A stretch of 34,173 bases of DNA from contig JAJXWW010000069.1 in the NCBI GenBank assembly GCA_021781415.1, forward strand, positions 1 through 34,173. Direction: 5' to 3'. The position numbers were made by a program, and so were the translations under genes. Positions 26,200-33,274 of the stretch are shown in pieces. Source of the stretch: Planctomycetota bacterium. Its GTDB lineage: Bacteria; Planctomycetota; Planctomycetia; Gemmatales; Gemmataceae. Position 1 is the stretch's first letter; every line of letters begins with the position of its first letter. The notes beneath the pieces were generated by a model, which was not told the DNA's origin, ran no database searches, and worked only from the letters and a program-made list of their open reading frames with translations.

Positions 26200-27381
26200 A
26201 TGCCTCTTTATCGGCGCGTTCCTTTAGCCTGGCTGAATCTGGCGCACGACAAGCGCCGGATGGTCGTCTGCATACTCGGCGTGGCATTCGCCGTTTTTCT
26301 CATGTTCGTCGAGCTGGGCTTTTGGAATGCCTTGCTCGATGCGCCCGTGGAGCTGATCCAGCAATTCAACGGTGAAATCATCGTGGTGAGTAAAGCGCGC
26401 TATGCGATGGGCATTAAGGAGCCGTTTGCGACTCGCCGTCTCGCCCAGGCGCGGTGCGCGCCTGGAGTGGAGTTTGCCCATCCCGTTTATCTCGAATACA
26501 CCACGTCGTTTTGGAAGGATACCGGCTTGCCCGAACGCGAACGTCCGAGCAGTCATCCGATCCGCGTCATCGCCTTCGATCCCGATCTTCCCGTTCTGGC
26601 CAATCCCGACGTCGAAGCCGGCCGCGCCGAGCTGAAAGTGCCCTTCAATATCTTACTCGATCGCAAATCGAAGCGCGCCTACGGGGTCGTCGAGCCGGGC
26701 ATCGACCGCGAATTGGCGCAGCACACCGTCCACGTCGTCCGCACCTTCAAACTCGGCACCGATTTCACCAGCGACGGCAGCGTCGTGATGAGCGATTTGA
26801 CCTACGCGCAGCTGTTTCCGAACGAATTAACGCCGACCGAGACGCTGAACCTCGCCGATCTTGGCGTTATCCGAGTCAAGGAGGGCACGGACATACAAAC
26901 CGTTCGCCGCGAGGTTCGAGAAGTATTGCCCGACGATGTCAACGTCTTCACCAAGGACGAGTTCATCGACGTGGAGAAATCCTATTGGCAGCGGGCCACG
27001 CCGATCGGATTCATCTTCCAGTTCGGTCTATTCATGGGCTTCGTCGTCGGCGCGGTAATCTGCTATCAAATCATCTCGACGGACGTATCCGAACATCTGC
27101 CGGAGTTCGCCACCCTCAAGGCCATCGGCTACCCCGATCGTTACCTGAGCGCGACCGTGTTGCTCGAATCGCTGTGGTTGGCGATCCTCGGCTTCGTGCC
27201 GGGCTTGTCCCTGAGTTGGGTTCTCTATCGCCTTCTGGACGCTTGGGTCGGTTTGCCCATGCGCATGACCCCTTTGCGCATCCTATTAATCTTTTTTCTG
27301 ACGGCCTCCATGTGCGTATTTTCCGGCCTTTTGGCGCTGCGCAAGGTGAAGACGGCCGATCCCGCGGAGGTGTTCGGATGA
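26200..27381 (+). CDS. DevC-type ABC exporter permease 2
   Basis: This 393-residue permease has the same four-helix MacB/FtsX/DevC layout as the preceding gene: one helix near 20-42, an external domain of about 220 residues, then three C-terminal helices ending in [17 protein letters not shown]. The first helix segment and the C-terminal block are visibly similar to permease 1, while the external domain has diverged. This points to duplication followed by specialisation. It starts at ATG 26200 after GAGGGGA, 25 bases downstream of permease 1, and its stop overlaps the ATPase start (ATGA at 27378-27381), indicating translational coupling. Confidence 0.93.
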   Translation: MPLYRRVPLAWLNLAHDKRRMVVCILGVAFAVFLMFVELGFWNALLDAPVELIQQFNGEIIVVSKARYAMGIKEPFATRRLAQARCAPGVEFAHPVYLEYTTSFWKDTGLPERERPSSHPIRVIAFDPDLPVLANPDVEAGRAELKVPFNILLDRKSKRAYGVVEPGIDRELAQHTVHVVRTFKLGTDFTSDGSVVMSDLTYAQLFPNELTPTETLNLADLGVIRVKEGTDIQTVRREVREVLPDDVNVFTKDEFIDVEKSYWQRATPIGFIFQFGLFMGFVVGAVICYQIISTDVSEHLPEFATLKAIGYPDRYLSATVLLESLWLAILGFVPGLSLSWVLYRLLDAWVGLPMRMTPLRILLIFFLTASMCVFSGLLALRKVKTADPAEVFG

Positions 27382-28523
27382 GCGAGGCAACCGCCGATCC
27401 CCGCCCGCGTTCCTCGACGTTTCGCCGCGCCGAGCCGGTGCTGCGCGTCGAGCGGCTCAACCATTGGTACGGCGACACGGATGAGACCCGGAAGCAGGTT
27501 CTCTTCGACAACGAATTGCAAGTGGCGCGCGGCGAGATCGTCATCATGACGGGACCGTCTGGCTCCGGCAAAACGACGTTGCTGTCCCTGTTGGGCGCGT
27601 TGCGCACCGTGCAGGAAGGCGAAATCGAGGTGCTGGGCCAGCCGCTCCACCGGCTGCGCGGCAAGCAACTGGTCCAAGTCCGCCGCGACATCGGGTTCAT
27701 CTTTCAGGCGCACAATCTCTTCGGCTCCTTGACCGCCTTGCAAAACGTGCGCATGGCTTTGGAACTGAAGGAGAGGGATCGAACGCGTATCCACAACCGC
27801 GCCGTCGAAGTTTTATCCGCCTTGGGTTTAGGAGAACGCATCCACTACAAGCCCGCGCGCCTCTCCGGCGGACAGCGGCAGCGCGTCGCCATCGCGCGCG
27901 CCTTGGCCAATTGTCCCAAACTGATCCTCGCCGACGAGCCAACGGCGGCCTTGGACGAACAGAGCGGGCGCGAAGTCGTCAACTTGCTCAAGAAACTTGC
28001 CGTGGAAGAGGGCTGCACCAGTCTGATCGTCACCCACGACAATCGCATTCTCGATGTCGCCGACCGCATCGTCGGCATGGCCAATGGCCGCATCAAGTCC
28101 AACGTGCTTTTGCAACAAGCGATCGAGATTTGCGAATTTCTCAAACAGTCCGAGACATTCGCGCACTTATCGACGAGTACCCTGACGAACATCGCCGAGG
28201 TGATGGAAACGGAGAAACATCCGGCCGGCGGCATCGTTATCCGCCAGGGAGACGCGGGCGATAAATTTTATCTCATCAAGAGCGGCGAAGTGGATGTGAT
28301 CCTCAACAAGGGCACTGCGAACGAGAGGGTGGTGGCGACTTTGCGCAAGGGCCAATGTTTCGGCGAGGCATCGTTGCTGACCGGAGCGCCGCGCAACGCC
28401 ACAATCGTGGCTCGCCAAGAAGCGGAGATGTACACCTTGGACGAGCCGAATTTCCAATCGGCAATCGCCCTGAGCGAACCGTTCCGCAAAGAGTTGGAGA
28501 AAATCTTGTTCCAACGGCAGTAG
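27378..28523 (+). CDS. DevA-type ABC ATPase fused to a cyclic-nucleotide-binding domain
   Basis: This 381-residue protein drives the exporter. The ATPase part (about 20-245) has Walker A GPSGSGKT (59-66), Q-loop Q110, signature LSGGQ (162-166), Walker B LILADEPT (182-189) and switch H220. A second domain (about 255-381) is a CNB fold, whose phosphate-binding cassette reads FGEASLLTGAPRNAT (328-342). It keeps the Glu (E330) and Arg (R339) that bind the cyclic phosphate and ribose in PKA-type domains. Ligand control of transport is therefore possible, though not shown. The ATG overlaps the permease stop by four bases. A 689-residue opening from 26454 in this frame is an artefact of the overlapping permease. 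Confidence 0.94.
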   Translation: MSEATADPRPRSSTFRRAEPVLRVERLNHWYGDTDETRKQVLFDNELQVARGEIVIMTGPSGSGKTTLLSLLGALRTVQEGEIEVLGQPLHRLRGKQLVQVRRDIGFIFQAHNLFGSLTALQNVRMALELKERDRTRIHNRAVEVLSALGLGERIHYKPARLSGGQRQRVAIARALANCPKLILADEPTAALDEQSGREVVNLLKKLAVEEGCTSLIVTHDNRILDVADRIVGMANGRIKSNVLLQQAIEICEFLKQSETFAHLSTSTLTNIAEVMETEKHPAGGIVIRQGDAGDKFYLIKSGEVDVILNKGTANERVVATLRKGQCFGEASLLTGAPRNATIVARQEAEMYTLDEPNFQSAIALSEPFRKELEKILFQRQ

Positions 28524-28540
28524 CACGCTTGGCGCATCGG

Positions 28541-28619
28541 CTAGCAGTACAGCGCTACTCCCCTCTCCCCTGTACTCATGGGAGAGGAGCGAATTCGAGA
28601 GCAGCGCTGTACGGCTAGG
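28541..28619. repeat. Dispersed repeat, copy 2 (AGCGCT-type) with inverted ends
   Basis: CTAGCAGTACAGCGCT (28541-28556) pairs with 28603-28618 with one mismatch in 16. An inner CTCTCCC/GGGAGAG hairpin lies between the arms. Its right part matches 1656-1684 at 27 of 29 bases. It lies between two convergent genes and contains the stop codon (TAG, 28615-28617) of the minus-strand MshEN-like gene. Confidence 0.8.
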
Positions 28620-29004
28620 AGATCATCTGAATGTCGGTATCGGAAAATGGATGGCGAGATTGTTCGGACTCCAGCGTGGCGCGGTCGATGGCTCCCATGT
28701 CGACGAGGATGTCGCCGAGCGTTTGACTGCGCAGCGTTTGGACGTCGAGCAACTCTTGTAAGCCAGCCTTGCTCAGGAAACCGAGTTCCACGGCGAGTTG
28801 GCCGAACGGGAGGTGCCGTTCGGATTGCACGCTGAGGATCTTGAAAACCTGTCCCATCGACAAGTGCCCGGTCTGCACGGCCAGCTGACCGATGGGGATG
28901 CGCCCTCTCATCTGTTGGTCCAGCGCGCGAAGCATTTCCTCGGAAGTAACCAGCCCGCACCGGACGAGATGATTGCCCAGACGCATGGATTGCTCGTCTC
29001 TCAT
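28615..29004 (-). CDS. Stand-alone MshEN-like repeat protein
   Basis: This 129-residue soluble protein consists of four units with an exact 29-residue period beginning at residues 8, 37, 66 and 95. Each follows [LIF]-G-x(2)-[LA]-x(3)-G-x-[LVI], and the first three end in Q. The pattern is that of the MshEN domain, usually the N-terminal part of PilB/GspE/MshE ATPases, where two units bind cyclic di-GMP. Here no ATPase is attached. Unit 1, RLGNHLVRCGLV, is closest to the known ligand motif. Start choice is unclear: ATG 29004 or ATG 28986, neither with a strong ribosome binding site. The stop lies inside a repeat. The PilB-type ATPase in this window lacks this domain. Confidence 0.75.
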   Translation of the reverse strand: MRDEQSMRLGNHLVRCGLVTSEEMLRALDQQMRGRIPIGQLAVQTGHLSMGQVFKILSVQSERHLPFGQLAVELGFLSKAGLQELLDVQTLRSQTLGDILVDMGAIDRATLESEQSRHPFSDTDIQMIS

Positions 29005-29331
29005 AAGTTAGCGGGCGACGAATCCCGTCAAGCATAGCATGAGAACGGAGAGAATTGAGACGGCGAACGACGATTATCGGTCGATCCGTTCGCTTTCTCG
29101 CCGTGGAGGCTTCTCGCCTAGAGTTGCGGGGACAGCTTCGAGAGAGGGCGACCCGCTTGGAACGCATGAAACTGTTCTTGCACCTCAACCCTGAGTCAAG
29201 GGGAGAGGGGAGCAACGGAAGCCCCTCTCCCCTGAGTACCGGGGCGAGGGGGCTTTGCGGATAGACTCTTTGTGCGAACGGCTCTGCTCGACTTGGGGAA
29301 GGGCGCTTCCTAAACCAAGGGGGCTCCGCCG
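29005..29331. other. Intergenic gap with a C/G-rich hairpin
   Basis: The only recognisable structure is a hairpin with 11-base perfect arms, GGGGAGAGGGG (29200-29210) and its complement (29222-29232), with CTGAGT on both outer sides. It belongs to the same broad CTCTCCC-type family as 4895-4915 and the inner part of 28541-28619. The small open frame at 29055-29264 overlaps it and has no coding support. Confidence 0.6.
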
Positions 29332-29571
29332 TCAGGCTCCGCGCGGTTTGCGTCCCCCTTTGCGTCCGGCGGCGCGCGCCTCCTCGGACGTGAAGCGATG
29401 AGCCGTGCCGCGACCGTGAGCCGTTTGACCTCCCTTGCGTCCCGCTTCTCGCGCTTCTTCGGAAGTAAACTCATGCGCCGTCCCTTTTTCGTGCGCCGCG
29501 CGCCCCCCTTTACTGGCAATCTCGCGCTGTCGTTCGGCATCCATGCCAGCGAACCCTTTTTTCTTGGTCAT
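29332..29571 (-). CDS. KGG-repeat stress protein
   Basis: This 79-residue hydrophilic protein has three KGG motifs. SKGG occurs near residue 20 and RKGG twice more, each repeated around (A/T)AHxxGTAHxFTSEEARxAGRKGG. This is the small stress-induced KGG-motif family (relatives of E. coli YciG and Bacillus GsiB), which accumulates in dry, cold or stationary cells. It is predicted to be largely disordered and cytoplasmic. The start is ATG at 29571 with AGAGG nine bases upstream; the frame back to 29673 lacks this. The tail is Arg/Lys-rich. Stress regulation is inferred from the family; no promoter was identified. Confidence 0.88.
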   Translation of the reverse strand: MTKKKGFAGMDAERQREIASKGGRAAHEKGTAHEFTSEEAREAGRKGGQTAHGRGTAHRFTSEEARAAGRKGGRKPRGA

Positions 29572-29702
29572 AGCGAAAACCTCTCCTCCAGAAGAGTGCG
29601 GATCTGTTGAAGCGGAACTACGTCGAACCGAAACGCAGTTCGCGGAGGAGAGAAATGCAAACGCCATGCCCATTCCCGAAGAGATAAAAACGGAAGCGAC
29701 CC

Positions 29703-30833
29703 CTACCGTTCTCCGTCCCGCAAGCGCGCCACGACTTCCACGATCCGGCGAGCGGCTTCGGCGATTTCCTCTGGCGTCGAGAACGGACTGAGGCTAAACC
29801 GCATCGCCGAGCGCAGCACCTCGTCGCCGACCCCCATCGCTTGCAAGACCGGCGACGGCAGCAACGAACCGCTCGAACAAGCCGAGCCGGTCGAACAAGC
29901 GATGCCCGCCAAATCGAGATTCATCAATAACAGATCCGCTTTGACTCTTGGGAAGGAGACGTTTACCGTGTGAGGGATGCCGTCGTCCGAACCGTTGAGG
30001 ACAACCGGAGCGGCTGCGTCGAGCGAGCTGAGAAAGCGCCGGCGCAGTTGACGGATGCGAGTCAGGCGCTCGTCGCGTTCGCGACAAGCCAGTTCGAGAG
30101 CGCGGGCGAGACCGACGGCAAGGGCGACCGGCTCGGTTCCGGGACGAATACCGCGCTGTTGGTGTCCTCCCCATGCGCGCGGCGGCAGCTGCACGCCGCG
30201 ACGCGCCAATAACGCGCCGATGCCCTTGGGGCCATGAAACTTGTGGGCGCTCAGGGAAAGCGAATCGACGCCGAGATTGTGGAAATGGACGGCGATCTTG
30301 CCGACCGCCTGCACGGCGTCACAGTGAAAGAGCGCTCGCCCCTCCAACAGCTCCGCCAGCTGGCGAATGGGCTGAATCGCTCCCGTCTCGTGGTTGGCGA
30401 GCATAACGGTGACGAGGCGTGTTTGCGGAGAAAGAAGCGCGTCGAAAGATTGAATCTCCACGATCCCCGCCGCATCGATGGGCAAAGTGGCGAGAGAGTA
30501 GCCATTCTCGGACAGATGGCGCAGCGGTTCGGCGACGGAAGGATGTTCGACCGGACTGGCGAGTAAACGTCCCGGGGCCGAGCCGCACAGGCCCAAGATC
30601 GCCAAATTGTTCGCCTCGGTCGCGCCGCTGGTGAAGACGACTTCATCGGGGTACGCATCGAGAAGGGCCGCAACTTGCTCCCGCGCGTCTTCGAGCGCGC
30701 GGCGAGCCTTTCGTCCGGCGGAGTGCGCACTGGCGGGATTGGCGAATGCTTCGACGAAGTACGGATACATGGCCTGCCACACCTCCGGCAAAAGAGGCGT
30801 GGTGGCGTTGTTATCGAGATAAATGCAATCCAT
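29703..30833 (-). CDS. Cysteine desulfurase (NifS/IscS-like)
   Basis: This 376-residue PLP enzyme removes sulfur from cysteine as an enzyme-bound persulfide for Fe-S clusters or tRNA thiolation. It opens with YLDNNATTP. The PLP lysine K198 lies in LSAHKFHGPKGIG, the catalytic His is H97 in VEHPSV, and the persulfide cysteine C319 lies in ACSTGSACSSGS, the class I loop. The start is ATG at 30833; the frame to 30869 would need TTG. No clear ribosome binding site precedes it. Neighbouring genes are not Fe-S assembly genes, so the locus does not define its pathway; supply to MnmA (11437) is plausible. Whether it is IscS or NifS cannot be decided. Confidence 0.94.
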   Translation of the reverse strand: MDCIYLDNNATTPLLPEVWQAMYPYFVEAFANPASAHSAGRKARRALEDAREQVAALLDAYPDEVVFTSGATEANNLAILGLCGSAPGRLLASPVEHPSVAEPLRHLSENGYSLATLPIDAAGIVEIQSFDALLSPQTRLVTVMLANHETGAIQPIRQLAELLEGRALFHCDAVQAVGKIAVHFHNLGVDSLSLSAHKFHGPKGIGALLARRGVQLPPRAWGGHQQRGIRPGTEPVALAVGLARALELACRERDERLTRIRQLRRRFLSSLDAAAPVVLNGSDDGIPHTVNVSFPRVKADLLLMNLDLAGIACSTGSACSSGSLLPSPVLQAMGVGDEVLRSAMRFSLSPFSTPEEIAEAARRIVEVVARLRDGER

Positions 30834-30927
30834 AAGCGACCGCAACGAAGCCAGGCAGCGGCAGGGCAACGAGAGGCAATTCCCGACGGGAATCGCTCCC
30901 TGCGTGCTGCATGTACTTCATTGTAGC

Positions 30928-31017
30928 CTACTGCTTGCTGGGTTTGCGGCCCCAGACGAAATAGATGGCCACGACCAAGAGCGTTCCCAAGACACCGAAC
31001 AACAGAGGCAATTGCAT
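30928..31017 (-). CDS. 29-residue single-helix membrane peptide
   Basis: A short frame on the minus strand starts with ATG at 31015-31017 and ends with TAG at 30928-30930. It encodes 29 residues: a short polar start (MQLP), a hydrophobic stretch of about 18 residues (from LLFGVLG to YFVW) and a positively charged tail (GRKPSKQ). A very strong ribosome binding site, GAGGAGG, occupies 31027-31033 with nine-base spacing. Together these are the hallmarks of a real small membrane protein with its positive end inside. It could be a small subunit of a larger complex; no family was recognised. It lies in the gap between the desulfurase and lipoprotein genes. Confidence 0.7.
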   Translation of the reverse strand: MQLPLLFGVLGTLLVVAIYFVWGRKPSKQ

Positions 31018-31175
31018 GGAAGAAGACCTCCTCGGATGTTAAAGAAGTAGGGCGAGCATTCCGCCCACGGTAGATCCGCCGAGTCGAAGCGACGACTCGA
31101 CGCATCTATCGAAACATAGGTCAAGAAAGACCGGCAGGCGCGAATCTTCCGAGGAATCCGATTGTTCCACTTCGG

Positions 31176-31547
31176 TCAATGCGCTTTTTGAAACGGAATC
31201 TCGCTTCCGTCGGGGTTGGTCAACACCAAAGTGTCGCCCTCCACGACAACTTTCTCGACGTGGATTTTTCGTCCTTCGTACTCTTCTTCAAACGTGAAGG
31301 TTACGGACGGCCCCATACCCAAGGCGTAAGCGCCTTTGTACGGCTTGGCATTGGCAACGAAGACGAGATGACCGTCCTTATGGAATTGCAACTGCCTCGC
31401 TCCAGCCGGCAGCTCTTGTCCTTTGACCGTCGCGGTCTGGGATACCCAGGCCGTCTCTTCGATTTTCCCTTTGTTACCAGAGCATCCCACCGAAGCGAAA
31501 ACAAGAACCGTAGCCAACGTCAGACGCGAACGAGAAAGGATTCGCAT
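31176..31547 (-). CDS. Small predicted lipoprotein
   Basis: This 123-residue exported protein has an N-terminal signal (Arg-rich start, hydrophobic core LATVLVFA) ending in SVGC, a loose lipobox whose Cys (about residue 21) would be lipidated. The mature part is strand-rich, with EETAWVSQTATVKG, LQFHKDGHLVF, YKGAYALG, VTFTFEEEYEG and VEGDTLVLTNPDG. This is an alternating pattern like small lipocalin-like planctomycete domains; that match is tentative. The start is ATG at 31547 with AAGGAGGTG just upstream, an excellent site. The function is unknown. It is one of several minus-strand genes in this stretch but is well separated from the peptide gene. Confidence 0.8.
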   Translation of the reverse strand: MRILSRSRLTLATVLVFASVGCSGNKGKIEETAWVSQTATVKGQELPAGARQLQFHKDGHLVFVANAKPYKGAYALGMGPSVTFTFEEEYEGRKIHVEKVVVEGDTLVLTNPDGSEIPFQKAH

Positions 31548-31724
31548 TGGACACCTCCTTGCGACAATGCGCGAGCTAGCACCGCTATCCATCCACCAGA
31601 CCGGCGCGAGAAGATTGTACCGTGGAACACTCGGTTAGGGCAACAGAGGGAGGAGGCGAATTCCTACGCTCGAAGCGACGACGGAGAAAGCGCAGCCTTC
31701 GGACTGCATACAAAATGGGACGCT

Positions 31725-31788
31725 CGGTTAGCCGCGACGCGCAGCGGAGCGCGTGACTTCGCGCTCCGCTGCGCGTCGCGGCTAACCG
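31725..31788. repeat. Perfect 64-base palindrome with 29-base arms
   Basis: Bases 31725-31753 and 31760-31788 are perfect reverse complements around a six-base loop (TGACTT). The arms begin CGGTTAGCCGCGACGCG. It lies in a 407-base gap (31548-31954) between divergent genes, where nothing else was recognised apart from a GGAGG ribosome binding site at 31946-31950. Its perfect arms indicate recent origin or active maintenance. Confidence 0.9.
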
Positions 31789-31954
31789 ATCCCGTGCGAA
31801 AACGACCTGGCTCAGCCAAGAAGCCGAACTAAATTGAGAAAGGGCTTTTTTCGCCCCCCCTTGTTGGGTCGGAACAGTGGGAATAACGAGGATTCTCCGA
31901 TTGGCACTCTCCGCTCTACTTCCCACCGTTCGCGCTCTCCGATCTGGAGGTTCC

Positions 31955-33268
31955 ATGACTCGCGTTGAAGAACAGTACGAGCAAGCCTGCAAGTATCTAG
32001 CTGGAGGCGTGAGCGCTTCGACGCGACTCAATCGCGCTCTGGGACATCCCATGCTTGTGGATCGCGCCGACGGTTGCCGTATTTGGGATCTCGATGGTCG
32101 TGAATATATCGACCTTTGTTGCAGCCACGGGGCGACGCTGTTGGGGCACGGTGATCCGCGCGTCCGACAGGCGGTCGAGAGCGTGCTACAACGCGGGGCG
32201 GCTTGCTCGTACGAGAACGAATTGCATACGCGGCTGGCCCAATTGCTGTGCGCAACCGTGCCTTGCTGCGAGCGCGTGCGCTTCACCGGCTCCGGCACGG
32301 AAGCGACGATGCACTGTCTGCGTCTGGCACGAGCGTTCACGGGCCGCACCAAAGTTCTGAAGTTTGAGGGCAACTTCCACGGCTATCACGATCAAGTCAT
32401 GTACGCCATCGGCACGCCTGCCGACCGTCTCGGTCCCGAGGATGCGCCGACCCTTTATCCCGGCTCCTCCGGTCTACCCGCCGGCTTCGAGCAAAACCTC
32501 GTCGTCGTTCCCTACAATCGTCCCGATCTGCTGGAAGCGGCCTTCGCGCTGCACGGCTCGGAGTTGGCTGCCGTCTTTTGCGAGCCGATCTACTATAACG
32601 CCGGTTGCATCGTGCCGAGTGCGGAGTTTTTAACCGCGTTACGCCGATTGACGCAGGCGCACGGCGTACTGCTCATCTTCGACGAAGTATTAAGCGCCTT
32701 CCGCATGGCGCCAGGAGGAGCGCAGGAATACCTCGGCGTCACCCCGGATCTCTGCACGCTGGGCAAGGCCGTGGGTGGCAGTTATCCGTTGAGTGTTTTC
32801 GGAGGCCGCGCGGACATCATGGAGCGTCTGATGCCGCAAGGCAATTGCCAACATAGCGGCACCTACAACGGTCATCCCGTCGCCGTGGCTGCCGCTCTGG
32901 CGGCGGTGACGACCTATTGTCAATCCGGCTTCTACGAACACATCCACGCCCTCGCCGCACGCCTGTACGACGGGCTGAACGAGATCTTCGCGCATCGTGC
33001 CGTACCGGGGCGCGTGCAAGGATTGGGAGCGCGGTTCGGCATCTATTTCGGAGTCCCGGAACCGATCCGCAACTACCGCGATGCGGTGCGCCATCACCGC
33101 GAGACGATGTTGCAGTTCATCGCCGCCGCCGCGCGCCGGGGCGTCTATTTCCACGATTACGGCGGCGCAGCCTGCCATCACGGCTTCTGCGCCGCGATGA
33201 CGTTGGCGGACGCGGACGAGACGCTCAATCGACTGGATGAGGCAGCGAGCGAACTACGATCGAGGTAA
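31955..33268 (+). CDS. Class III aminotransferase (glutamate-1-semialdehyde aminomutase-like)
   Basis: This 437-residue PLP enzyme has the class III fold. It shows SGTEA (113-117) for phosphate binding, FDEV (242-245) with the PLP-nitrogen Asp, and the Schiff-base K271 in LGKAVGGSYPLSVFGG. The segment HSGTYNGHPVAVAA matches the glutamate-1-semialdehyde aminomutase (HemL) branch. However, GGSYPLSV replaces the GGGxPxGA motif usual in HemL, and the partner gene is not a haem gene. I therefore call it HemL-like and do not assign the reaction. The start is ATG at 31955, four bases after GGAGG. It is followed after six bases by the MlrC-family gene, so they form an operon and probably act on related substrates. 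Confidence 0.88.
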   Translation: MTRVEEQYEQACKYLAGGVSASTRLNRALGHPMLVDRADGCRIWDLDGREYIDLCCSHGATLLGHGDPRVRQAVESVLQRGAACSYENELHTRLAQLLCATVPCCERVRFTGSGTEATMHCLRLARAFTGRTKVLKFEGNFHGYHDQVMYAIGTPADRLGPEDAPTLYPGSSGLPAGFEQNLVVVPYNRPDLLEAAFALHGSELAAVFCEPIYYNAGCIVPSAEFLTALRRLTQAHGVLLIFDEVLSAFRMAPGGAQEYLGVTPDLCTLGKAVGGSYPLSVFGGRADIMERLMPQGNCQHSGTYNGHPVAVAAALAAVTTYCQSGFYEHIHALAARLYDGLNEIFAHRAVPGRVQGLGARFGIYFGVPEPIRNYRDAVRHHRETMLQFIAAAARRGVYFHDYGGAACHHGFCAAMTLADADETLNRLDEAASELRSR

Positions 33269-33274
33269 CCGAGC

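Noticed and set aside
26454..27377. N-terminal 308 codons of a long plus-strand frame ending in the ABC ATPase
   Set aside because: This part overlaps permease 2 in another frame and is Arg-rich shadow sequence. The ATPase starts at 27378 with the ATGA overlap.
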